This document shows, piece by piece, positions 36,889-47,010 of a stretch of 64,000 bases of DNA. The stretch spans positions 1 through 64,000 of the forward strand of contig DUEV01000008.1 in NCBI GenBank assembly GCA_011170375.1, read 5' to 3'. Each line of letters begins with the position of its first letter. Positions within the stretch are counted from its first letter, which is position 1. Origin of the DNA: Dehalococcoidia bacterium (GTDB lineage Bacteria; Chloroflexota; Dehalococcoidia; Dehalococcoidales; Fen-1064). The notes beneath the pieces are model-generated. The model was not told the DNA's origin. It searched no databases and worked only from the letters and a program-made list of their open reading frames with translations. Both the position numbers and the translations under genes were made by a program.

Positions 36889-39060
36889 ATGGCTAAGAAG
36901 AAGACCCAAACTAGAAAAACACCCAGGAATATACCAAAAGAGCAGCCTCAGAGCCGGTCACGATGGGGTTTGGTATTTAGTGCTATAGCGATAGTTATCT
37001 TGGTTGTCCCACTGGCCATCTTCTGGGAAGACATCACTGCCTGGGTCGGTAGTACCGCGAGCAATATCTGGGACACACTTGAGTGGGGCATATTATTCGT
37101 CGCCTTAGCTATCCTGGTCCTGGGAGTGCTGCTGAAACAACGCCAGTTGTCTCTGCTGTGGCATAGCTGGAACCTGTGGCTGGGCATTGCATTTATCATC
37201 ATAGCCCTTTGGGGAATACTGGCCTTTTATGACCTGGGCGGTAGTTTTGGTTCAAGCATCACCAGGCAACCAGGAGTAGGTAGCTATCTCCGAATCGCTG
37301 CCTTTTTTGTTGTAGGTATCATTCTCGCCTTCCCGGAAGTCATTTATTATGCCTTCCTAAAACCGATACGGTGGTGGCGTAACCGGCCAAAGCGACCAGT
37401 TGTGGCCAAAACACTTCCACCTCCCCAGAAGAAGCAAGCACCCCCAATAATAACACCCTCACCCAGGCCAACCGCAGCCAAGCCAACAGCTCCTGTGGCC
37501 CGTCAGCCACAACCTCAACCAGAGCTACGCCAGGTGGCCCAGGACGTGTGGAAGAAATACGGTGAGCCTGCCGCGATTACGATTGATGGCTGGCGGCTGC
37601 CCCCGATCGACATCCTTGATAAAGGGGGCGACATGGCCTTTAGCGATGCGGATAACATGCAGCGGGCCAGGCTAATAGAAGAAGCCCTCGCCAGCTACGG
37701 CGTGGATGCTAAAGTAGTCCAGATAAACGCTGGGCCCACTGTCACCCAGTTCGGTGTGGAACCGGGCTGGGACCGGAGGACGAAGGAGGTACGCCAAAAA
37801 GACAAGGACGGTAATATCCACGTAACAACCAGGGAGGTCTCGCGGACAAGGGTAAAGGTAGAACGTATTACATCCCTGTCTAATGACCTGGCACTGGCGC
37901 TGGCATCACCCAGTATCAGGATTGAGGCGCCTGTACCAGGTAAATCAGTAGTTGGTATTGAGGTTCCCAATATCGTTTTCAGTGCCGTTAATCTACGTGG
38001 TGTCATCGAGACCAACGCCTTTCAGAAGATATTAAGCCGCTCGCAATTAGCAGTGGCACTGGGCAAAGGCGCCGGTGGTGAAGCCGAAGCAGCCGACCTC
38101 GGCAGGATGCCTCATCTACTCATCGCAGGGGCCACCGGCAGCGGCAAGACCGTTTGCCTGAATTCCCTAATCTGCTGCCTGTTGCTGCACAACACGCCCA
38201 ACGACCTGCGCCTTATTATGATCGACCCCAAGAGGGTGGAGCTGACACCATTCAACAGCATACCGCACCTGGCTGTCCCTGTCATTGTCAAGACCGATAA
38301 GGCCCTGGACTCGCTGCGCTGGCTTAATTACGAGATGGACAAGCGGTACCAGCAACTGGCCAGGAGCGGGGCACGCAATATCGAGGGTTATAACAAGAAT
38401 AAACAGGGGCCGGATAAGATTCCCTATATAATACTCGTTATCGATGAACTGGCCGACCTTATGATGGCCGGTTTCGACGAGGTAGAGCACATCCTGTGCC
38501 GCTTGGCCCAGCTGTCACGAGCCGTCGGTATTCACCTCATCGTAGCAACACAGAGACCGTCAGTAGACGTCGTCACCGGACTCATCAAGGCCAACTTTCC
38601 CACCCGCATCAGCTTCGCCGTCACCTCCCAGGTAGACTCCCGCACAATTCTCGATGGTGCCGGCGCCGAAAAGCTGCTGGGCAGAGGCGATATGCTCTTT
38701 ATGCCCACCGAGGCAGCCAAACCGAAGCGCCTGCAGGGCTGCTTTGTCTCCGACTCCGAGACTGAGCGGCTGGTCTACTTCTGGGGGAGCCAGAAACTGG
38801 GTGATATGGCACCACTGCAAATCGAGGAGGACCTGCGCTCGCCGTCGGCTCGCAAGATACGAGAAGCGCCTAAGGACTCACTGCTCGAAGCAGCCAAGCA
38901 ACTGGCCAAAGAACATGGGAATATCTCAACATCCTTCCTGCAGCGGCGTTTACAGATAGGCTACCCCAGGGCAGCCCGCCTCAAGGAACAACTAGATGAA
39001 GAACTGGCTCTGGAACAGGAAGAGGGAGACGGAACCGAAGAGCCGGACGAGAGGCTTTAA
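36889..39060 (+). CDS. ftsK: FtsK/SpoIIIE-type DNA translocase
   Basis: 723 aa. Four hydrophobic helices lie in the first 165 residues, then a Pro/Lys-rich linker (about 165-210). The motor has GATGSGKT near 420 (Walker A) and VIDELADLMM (Walker B). The C-terminal gamma winged-helix domain (HGNISTSFLQRRLQIGYPRA) is present and would read chromosome polarity sequences. It pumps DNA through the closing septum and helps resolve dimers. It starts 31 bp after RNase J. Confidence 0.95.
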   Translation: MAKKKTQTRKTPRNIPKEQPQSRSRWGLVFSAIAIVILVVPLAIFWEDITAWVGSTASNIWDTLEWGILFVALAILVLGVLLKQRQLSLLWHSWNLWLGIAFIIIALWGILAFYDLGGSFGSSITRQPGVGSYLRIAAFFVVGIILAFPEVIYYAFLKPIRWWRNRPKRPVVAKTLPPPQKKQAPPIITPSPRPTAAKPTAPVARQPQPQPELRQVAQDVWKKYGEPAAITIDGWRLPPIDILDKGGDMAFSDADNMQRARLIEEALASYGVDAKVVQINAGPTVTQFGVEPGWDRRTKEVRQKDKDGNIHVTTREVSRTRVKVERITSLSNDLALALASPSIRIEAPVPGKSVVGIEVPNIVFSAVNLRGVIETNAFQKILSRSQLAVALGKGAGGEAEAADLGRMPHLLIAGATGSGKTVCLNSLICCLLLHNTPNDLRLIMIDPKRVELTPFNSIPHLAVPVIVKTDKALDSLRWLNYEMDKRYQQLARSGARNIEGYNKNKQGPDKIPYIILVIDELADLMMAGFDEVEHILCRLAQLSRAVGIHLIVATQRPSVDVVTGLIKANFPTRISFAVTSQVDSRTILDGAGAEKLLGRGDMLFMPTEAAKPKRLQGCFVSDSETERLVYFWGSQKLGDMAPLQIEEDLRSPSARKIREAPKDSLLEAAKQLAKEHGNISTSFLQRRLQIGYPRAARLKEQLDEELALEQEEGDGTEEPDERL

Positions 39061-39092
39061 TCCCCATATCGGGATATGACCACTGAGGCAAC

Positions 39093-39338
39093 ATGGACAA
39101 AACAATAACACTAAGTATCGGTGAGCGGTTTCACCTAAAAAGGGGCAAAGACCACATTGCCTATGCAGGGATGTCCTCCGAAGATGTCTTCTCAATTGTT
39201 CAGATTAAGACATCGGGATACCGGGGATACTCCTGGAACCTGTACTTCCCCAAAAGGAAACAGGATGTCACAATTGACGGTGTCGACCTCTATATAGAAA
39301 ACGTCACGCCCGAGGAAATCCGGGTCCGGGTACAATAG
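39093..39338 (+). CDS. Small protein of unknown function
   Basis: 81 aa with predicted beta strands and no cysteines, signal or membrane segment. Features such as ITLSIGERFHLKRGKDHIAY suggest a compact beta fold, perhaps carbon-storage-regulator- or OB-like, but no family is recognised. It starts 32 bp after ftsK and could be co-transcribed. No strong ribosome site. The 210-bp spacer that follows holds no gene. Confidence 0.55.
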   Translation: MDKTITLSIGERFHLKRGKDHIAYAGMSSEDVFSIVQIKTSGYRGYSWNLYFPKRKQDVTIDGVDLYIENVTPEEIRVRVQ

Positions 39339-39548
39339 GTTTAAGAACAACGACTGTTATTCAATTTAAAGGTAGCATAATCCTACTCTAACCTCTTATC
39401 AGACCCATTCACTTCTCAACACCCTAGTTATTTGAACGTCCCTCAAACGTGTACTTATGTCAGGCATTGACATACCGGCAACAGGTGTGTAGGATAACCG
39501 CAGTTGTTAGCAAGATAAATCTGATGGTAGTTAGGAGGTGAGCTTGAC

Positions 39549-40415
39549 GTGAAGAAAGTAATTGTAACCGTAATCCTGACTCTGGTCTTACTCAGCACGG
39601 TGGTACTGGTAGGCTGTGCACCCACAGAAACCCGGATTAACAACTTCTCCGTAGGGCCAAATCCTTCGGTAGAGGTTACCGTTGGCAACGGGAATGTGAA
39701 TCTCGTTGTAGGCACGGAGGGTCAGATTGCTATCACGGCTGACTTGAAAAACCCCGATAGAATTGATTACACGGTCGCACAGGTAGGCGACGTGATAACG
39801 ATTATCGCAGAGACCGAAACCGGTAGTAGAGCAAACGTCACTGTCACCGTACCCGAAAACACCGAGTTTGTATTAATTACAGGGAACGGCAATGTGGATG
39901 TAACCGATGTGCAAGCGTCAGGACAGGTGAATTCTGGCAACGGGTCAATAAAGCTACAGGAGACCAATGGCGATATTACGGGGAATACCGGTAACGGTAG
40001 TATCACCATGAGTGATATAGAAGGTTCTTATAATTTAAATATCGGCAACGGTAGCATCAAGGCGACAGGTGCAGCAGGGTCATTCTGGATGAACACCGGC
40101 AACGGCGATATAAGTATAACAGATGCAACAGGGTTCTTTATTTTGAGCGTTGGCAATGGAGGTATTTCATTCGAGGGTGAGTTAACTCCTGGGAATGATA
40201 ATAACGTGAGTGTAGGTAATGGCTCGATTACAATGGAAATAACTGGCTCACCAAGTCTATCACTGGACCTTGAGATTGAGAGCCAAGGCAGGGTGAGATG
40301 CGACTTGCCGGTAACAGTGAGTGAACAGTCAGAACATCGGCTAATAGGGACCGTCGGCAACGGCGAAGCGACGCTTATTGCACGCACAGGGAGCGGTAAC
40401 ATAACAATCAGGTGA
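39549..40415 (+). CDS. DUF4097-like beta-solenoid lipoprotein
   Basis: 288 aa from a GTG at 39549 with AGGAGGTGA upstream. The signal peptide ends in the lipobox LVGC (Cys at 23), so the protein is probably lipid-anchored outside the membrane. The rest is a regular repeat: about ten GNG or GSG turns every 16-23 residues, such as GNGNVNLVV, GNGSIKLQE and GNGDISITD. This predicts a right-handed beta-solenoid adhesin-like fold as in DUF4097. Function unknown. Its repeats are also visible as similar DNA words. Confidence 0.8.
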   Translation: MKKVIVTVILTLVLLSTVVLVGCAPTETRINNFSVGPNPSVEVTVGNGNVNLVVGTEGQIAITADLKNPDRIDYTVAQVGDVITIIAETETGSRANVTVTVPENTEFVLITGNGNVDVTDVQASGQVNSGNGSIKLQETNGDITGNTGNGSITMSDIEGSYNLNIGNGSIKATGAAGSFWMNTGNGDISITDATGFFILSVGNGGISFEGELTPGNDNNVSVGNGSITMEITGSPSLSLDLEIESQGRVRCDLPVTVSEQSEHRLIGTVGNGEATLIARTGSGNITIR

Positions 40416-40527
40416 GTTCAAGGATAATCTGGTATATTGATATTCCCTGAAAGGTCAGAGCAGCGTGACAATCTGAATGCTCTTCCCCTCAATAATGAAG
40501 GCATTGAGATTACAGGACGTAACATCA

Positions 40528-41739
40528 ATGTCAACAAATTTTAATTTTAAGTATGCGATTGTAAGACTAGTGGGGGTAATGGGACTCATCCTTCTATTAG
40601 TGGGAACGCTTCCTCTGAGTTCTCCCTTGGCCCAAGCTCAAGAAGGTGGTTCAATCGGCGTTGAGGTTGGCGACTGGGCGAACTATAGCATAACGTCCTT
40701 CAGCTATGAAAGCAATGTCCCTGGTCTCGAAGAACCGCCAGTGGAGCTTGCAGTCCTCGCGTCCATCGAATGGTTTATTGGGGAAGTTATGGAGGTTTCC
40801 GGAAACAGTGTCACCATGCAGGCGGGCACTTATTATGACGATGGCACTAATCAGTTTGAAACAATCACTGGCAACCCGGTAGCAGGTACAGGAAATCTTT
40901 CCGATTCACTTGCACCAGAGAACCTAAGCCTCGGCGACCAATTTTACATCTGGCTAGAAGAATGGGGCCTTCCAGGACCGCAGTTAGCCACGGTAAGCGA
41001 GACGACCTCACGTGCCTATGCTGGTGAGACGCGACAGGCTAACCACGTAATACTCAACCTTCCCCACCCAGACAGGGGCGACTTTAGCTTCGATTACTAC
41101 TATGATAAGGAGACCGGAATTGTTTGTGAGTGGGTAACAGTGTTTTCCCATGAAGTTGAGTCTTATTACACGAGCTTTTCCTGGTCAGGAGTGATAACAG
41201 AGACCAATCTGTGGGGGCCAGATTCAGTCGTTATCCCCGACCCTGAGGTCGTGAGTGATACAACACCCGTAACCCTGGATGCAGTGGAAACCGCCAGCGC
41301 CATGGTGGTTATCTTCAACATTTCAGACTCCTGTGTCATAAAAATTGAACAGGCCACCGATGCACCTCCGCCACCCAGCGGCGCAGTGGATGTCGTTAAC
41401 TCCGTATTCATCAATACGAGCGAAATGGTTACGACACGCGCCGTACTGAGGCTATCCTATGACCCTGAGGCCTTGGCTGAGCAGGGAATAACTGAAAGCT
41501 CGCTCGTTATCCACTACTGGGATAGTACAGAATGGGTGCCGGTAGAAAGTCAAGTGAATACTGACGAGCATTACGTGTCGGCAGATATTGAACACTTCAG
41601 CTATTGGACGCTACTAGGCGAAACCACGCCCACTGAAGAGGAAGGCGTACCGATAGTCTGGATTATCGTGCCTGTTGTTTGTGTTGTGATAGCGGTGCTG
41701 GCACTACTCTATCTGCGTCGGCAGCGCAGCAAGGTCTAA
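40528..41739 (+). CDS. Surface protein with signal peptide and C-terminal membrane anchor
   Basis: 403 aa from ATG 40528; an in-frame ATG at 40477 is upstream. The N-terminal hydrophobic segment (LVGVMGLILLLVGTLPL) ends near LAQAQE. The C-terminus has one helix (WIIVPVVCVVIAVLALLYL) followed by RRQRSKV, a stop-transfer anchor. The ectodomain is Ser/Thr/acid-rich, with late motifs LVIHYWDSTEWVPVES and DIEHFSYWTLLG seen in archaeal and Chloroflexota surface proteins of the PGF type. Likely cell-surface. Role unknown. Confidence 0.7.
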   Translation: MSTNFNFKYAIVRLVGVMGLILLLVGTLPLSSPLAQAQEGGSIGVEVGDWANYSITSFSYESNVPGLEEPPVELAVLASIEWFIGEVMEVSGNSVTMQAGTYYDDGTNQFETITGNPVAGTGNLSDSLAPENLSLGDQFYIWLEEWGLPGPQLATVSETTSRAYAGETRQANHVILNLPHPDRGDFSFDYYYDKETGIVCEWVTVFSHEVESYYTSFSWSGVITETNLWGPDSVVIPDPEVVSDTTPVTLDAVETASAMVVIFNISDSCVIKIEQATDAPPPPSGAVDVVNSVFINTSEMVTTRAVLRLSYDPEALAEQGITESSLVIHYWDSTEWVPVESQVNTDEHYVSADIEHFSYWTLLGETTPTEEEGVPIVWIIVPVVCVVIAVLALLYLRRQRSKV

Positions 41740-41820
41740 CGTCCATCAAAAGTGGTTGGGGGTCTAGTATCTCATTGCTGCCCTCATATTACAATAGGAA
41801 ATCAAACAAATAGAGGATAC

Positions 41821-42819
41821 ATGACAAAGGAATCTCACACCCTCCCCTTACTTGAAGACTTGATAACACGCTCCCGGTTACCGTGGCGCTGGATTACCGT
41901 TATTGTTGCCGTTGTACTGCTCCTGCTAATAATCCTGATGACATATCTAGACGGGGCCTTCTCTAACCTGGCCGACTGGGAATTTTGGCGGAGGTTTCTA
42001 GGTCCACCAGTCATCATAACCTACATCCTGTTAATATATCCGTTCATGCAGCGGCTTGAGGAACGGGCTGTCCAGGCCTTCCAAACACTATTGCCCCCTG
42101 AGGAGGACGAGAAAACACCGATAATTACCGCACCGAACCGTCGCTGGGAATGGACGGCCGTATTTCTGGGAGTAATCTTCTGGCTGGGCCTGGAACGTCC
42201 GTGGCTCTGGGTTGACCAGTGGCTGGATGTGTATGCATCGGTCACGACCCTGCTCATGTTTGTCCTGCTGGGCTGGCTGATATATAACGGGATAAGCGGT
42301 ACCCGGCGTCTCAATATGCTCAGCCGACGGCACCTTAACATTGATATATTCAACACCGGACTGGTACCCATCGCCCGCTACAGTATGGGAATTACATTCG
42401 CTTTCATTGGCGGAATCAGCCTGAGCCTGGTATTCCAGTCCATCGAGAGCCTGCTAGAATGGCAGAGCATTACTATCTATTCGATTCTGGTCTGCGTGAC
42501 GGTGTTATTGTTCTTTCTCTCCATGTGGAGCACCCACAACGTTATGCTCGGAGCTAAAAAGCGTGAGCTAGCCATTGTAGAGACCCAACTGGAAGAGGCC
42601 ACACGTGAGCTTAGAGAGACGGTGGGACAGGACCGGGCGGAGGGAATAGACAGGCTTTACTCCGCCGTAGCTGCTTGGGGTATCTACGAGAGACGTGTCC
42701 AGGAAGCTCCCGAGTGGCCCTATAACGCCAGCATTTTACGCAGGTTTTCCATATCCGTCCTCATACCAGGTATTGTTTACCTGATAAAGATATTATTTAA
42801 CATCGGCATCGGTCTATAG
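41821..42819 (+). CDS. Multi-pass membrane protein of unknown function
   Basis: 332 aa from ATG 41821 with AGAGGA upstream. About seven hydrophobic helices: near 18-40, 58-75, 105-118, 132-148, 180-205, 215-235 and 310-328. Between the last two lies a charged helical segment (LEEATRELRETVGQDRAEG) that probably faces the cytosol. No transporter signature, catalytic motif or family recognised. Confidence 0.65.
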   Translation: MTKESHTLPLLEDLITRSRLPWRWITVIVAVVLLLLIILMTYLDGAFSNLADWEFWRRFLGPPVIITYILLIYPFMQRLEERAVQAFQTLLPPEEDEKTPIITAPNRRWEWTAVFLGVIFWLGLERPWLWVDQWLDVYASVTTLLMFVLLGWLIYNGISGTRRLNMLSRRHLNIDIFNTGLVPIARYSMGITFAFIGGISLSLVFQSIESLLEWQSITIYSILVCVTVLLFFLSMWSTHNVMLGAKKRELAIVETQLEEATRELRETVGQDRAEGIDRLYSAVAAWGIYERRVQEAPEWPYNASILRRFSISVLIPGIVYLIKILFNIGIGL

Positions 42820-42848
42820 ATAGGTGGCGTAGCCACGGAAAATAATAG

Positions 42849-43331
42849 ATGGCACAAGACATTCAAACAAGAAGGTTTAACGACGAGGACCTACAGTCCA
42901 TATATCAATTGATCCAAAATACGATTGATATCTCATATCGTGAAGCCTATCCGGAAGAGGCAGTCACTTTCTTCAAAAATCACCACCGTAAAGAGCAAAT
43001 CCTGAATGAAACCGCTACTGGCTACACCGTAGTATCCGAGAGTGACGGCGAACTGGTAGGAACAGGTACTTTGCTTGGCACACACATAATCCGGGTATTT
43101 GTTAACCCCCTCCATCAGCACAGAGGAATAGGTAAAACAATCGTACAGGAGCTAGAGAGAAAAGCGTTAGCCGAGAAGTCTGCCACCCTTTATCTGGAGG
43201 CATCTCTTGTGTCCAGGCAATTCTGGGAGTCCCTAGGCTACGTCATCCAGAGCGAAGACTTTATACCAGTCGGGAATGACCAGAAGTTAGACTTCTATAG
43301 AATGGTTAAAACGTTTTCTGCTATCTCTTGA
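42849..43331 (+). CDS. GNAT-family N-acetyltransferase
   Basis: 160 aa. Motif A is IRVFVNPLHQHRGIGKTIVQ near residues 81-100; the C-terminal strand FWESLGYV is also typical. It starts 29 bp after the membrane protein. Its last 11 bp overlap the end of the convergent DUF3795 gene. Substrate unknown. Confidence 0.85.
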   Translation: MAQDIQTRRFNDEDLQSIYQLIQNTIDISYREAYPEEAVTFFKNHHRKEQILNETATGYTVVSESDGELVGTGTLLGTHIIRVFVNPLHQHRGIGKTIVQELERKALAEKSATLYLEASLVSRQFWESLGYVIQSEDFIPVGNDQKLDFYRMVKTFSAIS

Positions 43332-43668
43332 TAGCCTGCCGTTTGTGTTCGGTCATATTATCTGCGTGGCCCTGAATACCTAATTCTTTTATCTGCTGGA
43401 TACAGGCAAGCCGGTCGGAACGGAAAATCAGACTGAATATCTTGGCCATTATATTATTGAACATCTTGCAGTCTTTGGGGTTATCGAACTGTTTGCAATC
43501 AGCACAGGACAGATAGTGATTATCAATACAACACACCCTAATCTTGCACCACTTTACCTTCTCATTCTCATGGCAACCCGGACATCTCTCTTTTAAATAC
43601 GACCGACAAGCTCCGCAATAGAGACCACAATAAGCCACCAAATCCGGATTTGACACGACCTCTTTCAT
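43321..43668 (-). CDS. DUF3795 cysteine-rich protein
   Basis: 115 aa with eleven cysteines. The order LVAYCGLYCGACRSYL, RCPGCHENE, WCKIRVCC and SCADCKQFDNPKDC is characteristic of DUF3795. It probably binds zinc or an Fe-S cluster. The ATG at 43668 is well placed after AGGGAGAAA. It may be read from the uvrB direction, 50 bp beyond the small basic gene. Function unknown. Confidence 0.85.
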   Translation of the reverse strand: MKEVVSNPDLVAYCGLYCGACRSYLKERCPGCHENEKVKWCKIRVCCIDNHYLSCADCKQFDNPKDCKMFNNIMAKIFSLIFRSDRLACIQQIKELGIQGHADNMTEHKRQAIKR

Positions 43669-43718
43669 ATAATTTTTCTCCCTCCGGCTGTCACCAAGGC
43701 ACTTTATAATGAAGGCTG

Positions 43719-43880
43719 CTACTGCTCAGCTCGCCTTTTACCCCTCAGCCGCTTAAGGATAGCATCTCTATATATGGAAGCAAGGCTCCTACCATGTTTG
43801 CGGATACGCTCACGCTTCTTTCTGAGCTTCTTTTCGCGTCTTTCCTGTCTCGTTTCCTCACTATCCGGTTGCCTGTCCAT
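43719..43880 (-). CDS. Small highly basic protein
   Basis: 53 aa, too short for ordinary length cut-offs. It begins 9 bp after the stop of the glycosyltransferase gene. Nearly half its residues are Lys, Arg or Glu; ETRQERREKKLRKKRERIRK looks like a single charged helix, followed by SLASIYRDAILKRLRGKRR. It may bind RNA, DNA or the ribosome. Position and composition suggest a real gene, though no Shine-Dalgarno sequence is strong. Confidence 0.6.
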   Translation of the reverse strand: MDRQPDSEETRQERREKKLRKKRERIRKHGRSLASIYRDAILKRLRGKRRAEQ

Positions 43881-43889
43881 AACACCAGT

Positions 43890-44906
43890 TTAGACAGCGC
43901 CGAGCTTACGGTAGACCGCCAGCGTTTCGGCAGCCGTCCTATCCCAAGAGAACTTCTTTGCCTGCTCCAGGCCCTTCCTGACCATATCATCTCTGAGGTC
44001 ACGGTCAGTCAAGACCCGCCGCATCGCCTCAACCCAACCATTGTTATCAGTTGGACTAACCATGATACCAGCCTCACCAACGACCTCGGGCAGAGACGAG
44101 GTATTTGAGGTAACCACGGGACAGCCACTACACATCGCCTCCAAAGGTGGCAGCCCAAAACCTTCATAGAAAGACGGATAGGCGAGTAGCTCCGCCGATG
44201 TGTAATAGCTGACCAGATCCGCCTCCTGAACATAATCAACGAAGACAACGTCATCTGTTATCGCCAGGTTATCCAGTTTGTGCATGGTCTCCCGTCGATA
44301 ACTCTGGTTTCTGCCCACCGGCCCCACCTTGACCAGTTTCAGGTTAGCAAACTCGCGTTTTAGCTCGGCAAAAGCCTCAAAGAGTCGGCCCAGATTCTTC
44401 CTCGGTCTCTCTGAGCCGACATAGAGGATATACCTGCCATTGTGGTTCTCCTCACTACGAGGCTTGAATACCCTGCAATTAGTCCCGTCATAAATCAGGC
44501 TAATATTATCTTTTGGTATCCCCAGGTACTTTATCAAGTCATCTTTGGTATGCCGCGATGTGGCGATGATATGAGTGGCCCGCTTGATACCGAGAACATC
44601 CAGTTTGAGCATCAGGCGCTCAATCAACGACTCCGGGTCAAAACCGAAACGGAACCTGGCGATATCGTGCACGGTGACGATGAAAGACCGACGACGAAAT
44701 ATGGCGTACCTGGCAAAGTGCTGGTTTGGCAGGTGAACGATGTTCTTCTCTCTCCAGATAACAAACGCCAGATGAAGAGACTGTCGCAGAGACAGATAAC
44801 GCCGACTCTCTATTGTTCGAAAAGGTAACCTTCGAGCCAGTTCCTGACTGTACTTGTCCATCCCTGACTGCTCAAGGGTTACAATCAATGTCGGTATTTG
44901 TATCAT
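43890..44906 (-). CDS. Family 4 glycosyltransferase
   Basis: 338 aa, GT-B fold. The sugar-nucleotide site is in the C-terminal half: YVGSERPRKNLGRLFEAF, then YPSFYEGFGLPPLEAMCSG with the conserved EX7E glutamates, then LPEVVGEAGIMVSP. It transfers a sugar to an unknown acceptor on the cytosolic side of the membrane. It follows uvrB by 65 bp and precedes the small basic gene by 9 bp. A DNA-repair gene with a sugar transferase is probably a chance operon. Confidence 0.87.
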   Translation of the reverse strand: MIQIPTLIVTLEQSGMDKYSQELARRLPFRTIESRRYLSLRQSLHLAFVIWREKNIVHLPNQHFARYAIFRRRSFIVTVHDIARFRFGFDPESLIERLMLKLDVLGIKRATHIIATSRHTKDDLIKYLGIPKDNISLIYDGTNCRVFKPRSEENHNGRYILYVGSERPRKNLGRLFEAFAELKREFANLKLVKVGPVGRNQSYRRETMHKLDNLAITDDVVFVDYVQEADLVSYYTSAELLAYPSFYEGFGLPPLEAMCSGCPVVTSNTSSLPEVVGEAGIMVSPTDNNGWVEAMRRVLTDRDLRDDMVRKGLEQAKKFSWDRTAAETLAVYRKLGAV

Positions 44907-44971
44907 TATCGCATCATAATTTGCTGGCTGGAAAATGTCAAAGAACCATGGTGACAGACAATTAAGCCCAG

Positions 44972-46936
44972 TTATTCCTGGCGCCGCAGCTCAATAATGC
45001 GGTCGCGCAAAAGCGCCGCCTTCTCAAACTCCAGGCCTCTCGCCGCTGCCTTCATCTGCACTTCCAGGTCCTTTATCAGGCGGGCGATGTCCTCTTTAGC
45101 AACAGGTGTTGCCGTGTAAGGAGTACGGGTCTCGGCCACAGCGTGTACCCGTTCCATAATGTCTTTGATTGCCTTCCTGATGCCCTGAGGTGTAATGCCA
45201 TGCTCGCGATTATATTCCTCCTGTATCCGACGGCGGCGTTGCGTCTCATCCATGGCTGCCTGCATTGACCTGGTGATGGTATCGGCATACATGATAACGT
45301 GACCATCAATATGACGGGCCGCCCTGCCCATTGTCTGGACCAGCGCGCCTTCCGACCTCAAATAGCCTTCTTTATCAGCATCCAGAATAGCCACGAGGCT
45401 GACCTCCGGCAGGTCAAGCCCTTCACGGAGGAGGTTGATACCGACGACTACGTCATAGACACCGAGACGGAGGTCACGCAAAATCTCGACCCGCTCCAGA
45501 GTTTCAATCTCAGAGTGCAGGTAGTGCGTCTTAATCCCCAACTCAATCAGGTAGTCAGCCAATTCTTCGGCCATCCTCTTCGTCAAGGTGGTAACCAGAC
45601 AACGCTCGCCCCGACCAACCCGCTCTCTAATCTGCTCCAGCAGGTCATCAATCTGCCCATTGGTCGGTTTGACCTCAACAGTGGGCTCGAGCAGACCGGT
45701 AGGACGGACCAGCTGCTCCACCACCTGCTGGCTGTGCTCGTATTCGTAAGGCCCCGGAGTGGCCGAGACATAGACTACCTGATTAAGCCTAGCCTCAAAC
45801 TCGGCAAAGTTCAACGGGCGATTATCCAGAGCCGACGGCAAACGAAAGCCATACTCCACCAGTGTCTCTTTGCGTGAGCGGTCGCCGTGATACATACCAC
45901 GAATCTGGGGCAGGCTCATATGAGATTCGTCAATAAACAACAGGAAGTCTTCTGGGAAGTAGTCGAGTAGTGTCCAGGGAGCACTCCCTGCGGAACGCTG
46001 GGCGAGGTGACGTGAGTAGTTCTCAACACCGGCACAGTAACCGGCCTCACGGAGCATCTCGATGTCATAATTGGTGCGGGTCTTCATTCGGGCCGCCTCC
46101 AGCAGTTTGTCCTGCTTCCGTAACTCTTGGAGTCGCTCCGCCAGTTCCCGTTCAATACTTTCAATCGCCAGCGTGAGCTTCTCCTGTGAGGTGACAAAGT
46201 GCTTGGCTGGATAGATGTCCACCGACTCCAGCTCTGTCAGCAACTCACCGGTCAGCGGGTCCATCTCGACTATTCGCTCGACCTCATCGCCGAAGAACTC
46301 CACCCGCACGGCAATCTCTTCATAGGACGGCTGAATCTCCAGGGTATCACCTCGGATGCGGAATTTCCCCCGGGTAAAGTCGTAATCGTTACGCTCATAT
46401 TGCATATCGACCAGACCATGCAAGAGCCGTTGACGGTTGTAGGTCTCCCCTTTCCCGAAGTTAAGAACGAAACTACGGTATTCCTCAGGTTCACCCAACC
46501 CGTAGATGCAGGACACTGATGCAACAATCAATACATCACGTCTTTCGAAGAGCGACCGTGTCGCGGCATGGCGTAGCTTGTCAATCTCTTCATTTATGTC
46601 AGCTTCCTTTTCAATATAGGTATCGGTCCGAGGAACGTAGGCTTCGGGCTGGTAGTAGTCATAGTAGCTGACGAAGTACTCGACGGCATTATTAGGCAGG
46701 AACTCTTTGAACTCGGAGTAGAGTTGGGCAGCCAGGGTCTTGTTGTGGCAGATTACCAGAGTTGGCTTCTGAACACGCTGGGCGATATTGGCCATGGTGA
46801 AGGTCTTACCACTGCCGGTAACCCCCAGCAGCGCCTGTTTCTTGAAACCCTGCTCCAACCCCCTTACCAGCCCATCAACGGCCTGGGGTTGGTCACCGGT
46901 CATCCCGAAATCAGAAACAATCTCAAACTGCGGCAT
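44972..46936 (-). CDS. uvrB: UvrABC system protein B
   Basis: 654 aa. Walker A GVTGSGKT at 38-45; the beta-hairpin region [19 protein letters not shown] is near 90-108; [20 protein letters not shown] is also diagnostic. The C-terminal UVR motif ([20 protein letters not shown]) that contacts UvrC is intact. It verifies DNA damage in nucleotide-excision repair. A promoter with a palindrome across its -10 lies just upstream. Confidence 0.98.
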   Translation of the reverse strand: MPQFEIVSDFGMTGDQPQAVDGLVRGLEQGFKKQALLGVTGSGKTFTMANIAQRVQKPTLVICHNKTLAAQLYSEFKEFLPNNAVEYFVSYYDYYQPEAYVPRTDTYIEKEADINEEIDKLRHAATRSLFERRDVLIVASVSCIYGLGEPEEYRSFVLNFGKGETYNRQRLLHGLVDMQYERNDYDFTRGKFRIRGDTLEIQPSYEEIAVRVEFFGDEVERIVEMDPLTGELLTELESVDIYPAKHFVTSQEKLTLAIESIERELAERLQELRKQDKLLEAARMKTRTNYDIEMLREAGYCAGVENYSRHLAQRSAGSAPWTLLDYFPEDFLLFIDESHMSLPQIRGMYHGDRSRKETLVEYGFRLPSALDNRPLNFAEFEARLNQVVYVSATPGPYEYEHSQQVVEQLVRPTGLLEPTVEVKPTNGQIDDLLEQIRERVGRGERCLVTTLTKRMAEELADYLIELGIKTHYLHSEIETLERVEILRDLRLGVYDVVVGINLLREGLDLPEVSLVAILDADKEGYLRSEGALVQTMGRAARHIDGHVIMYADTITRSMQAAMDETQRRRRIQEEYNREHGITPQGIRKAIKDIMERVHAVAETRTPYTATPVAKEDIARLIKDLEVQMKAAARGLEFEKAALLRDRIIELRRQE

Positions 46937-46958
46937 GATAAATCCTACGGGAATAGCT

Positions 46959-46996
46959 TATACAAACAGTATATCGTGTCGTGGAAAGGGCTTCAA
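46959..46996 (-). promoter_or_regulatory. uvrB promoter with overlapping dyad
   Basis: On the minus strand TTGAAG (complement of 46991-46996) lies 17 bp from TATACT (complement of 46968-46973). The -10 is inside TATACTGTTTGTATA (46959-46973), which has perfect 5-bp arms and could be a repressor site. The predicted transcript starts about 25 nt before the ATG. Whether this is the SOS operator of this lineage is not known. Confidence 0.5.
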
Positions 46997-47010
46997 TTAC
47001 AGGACGGTTG

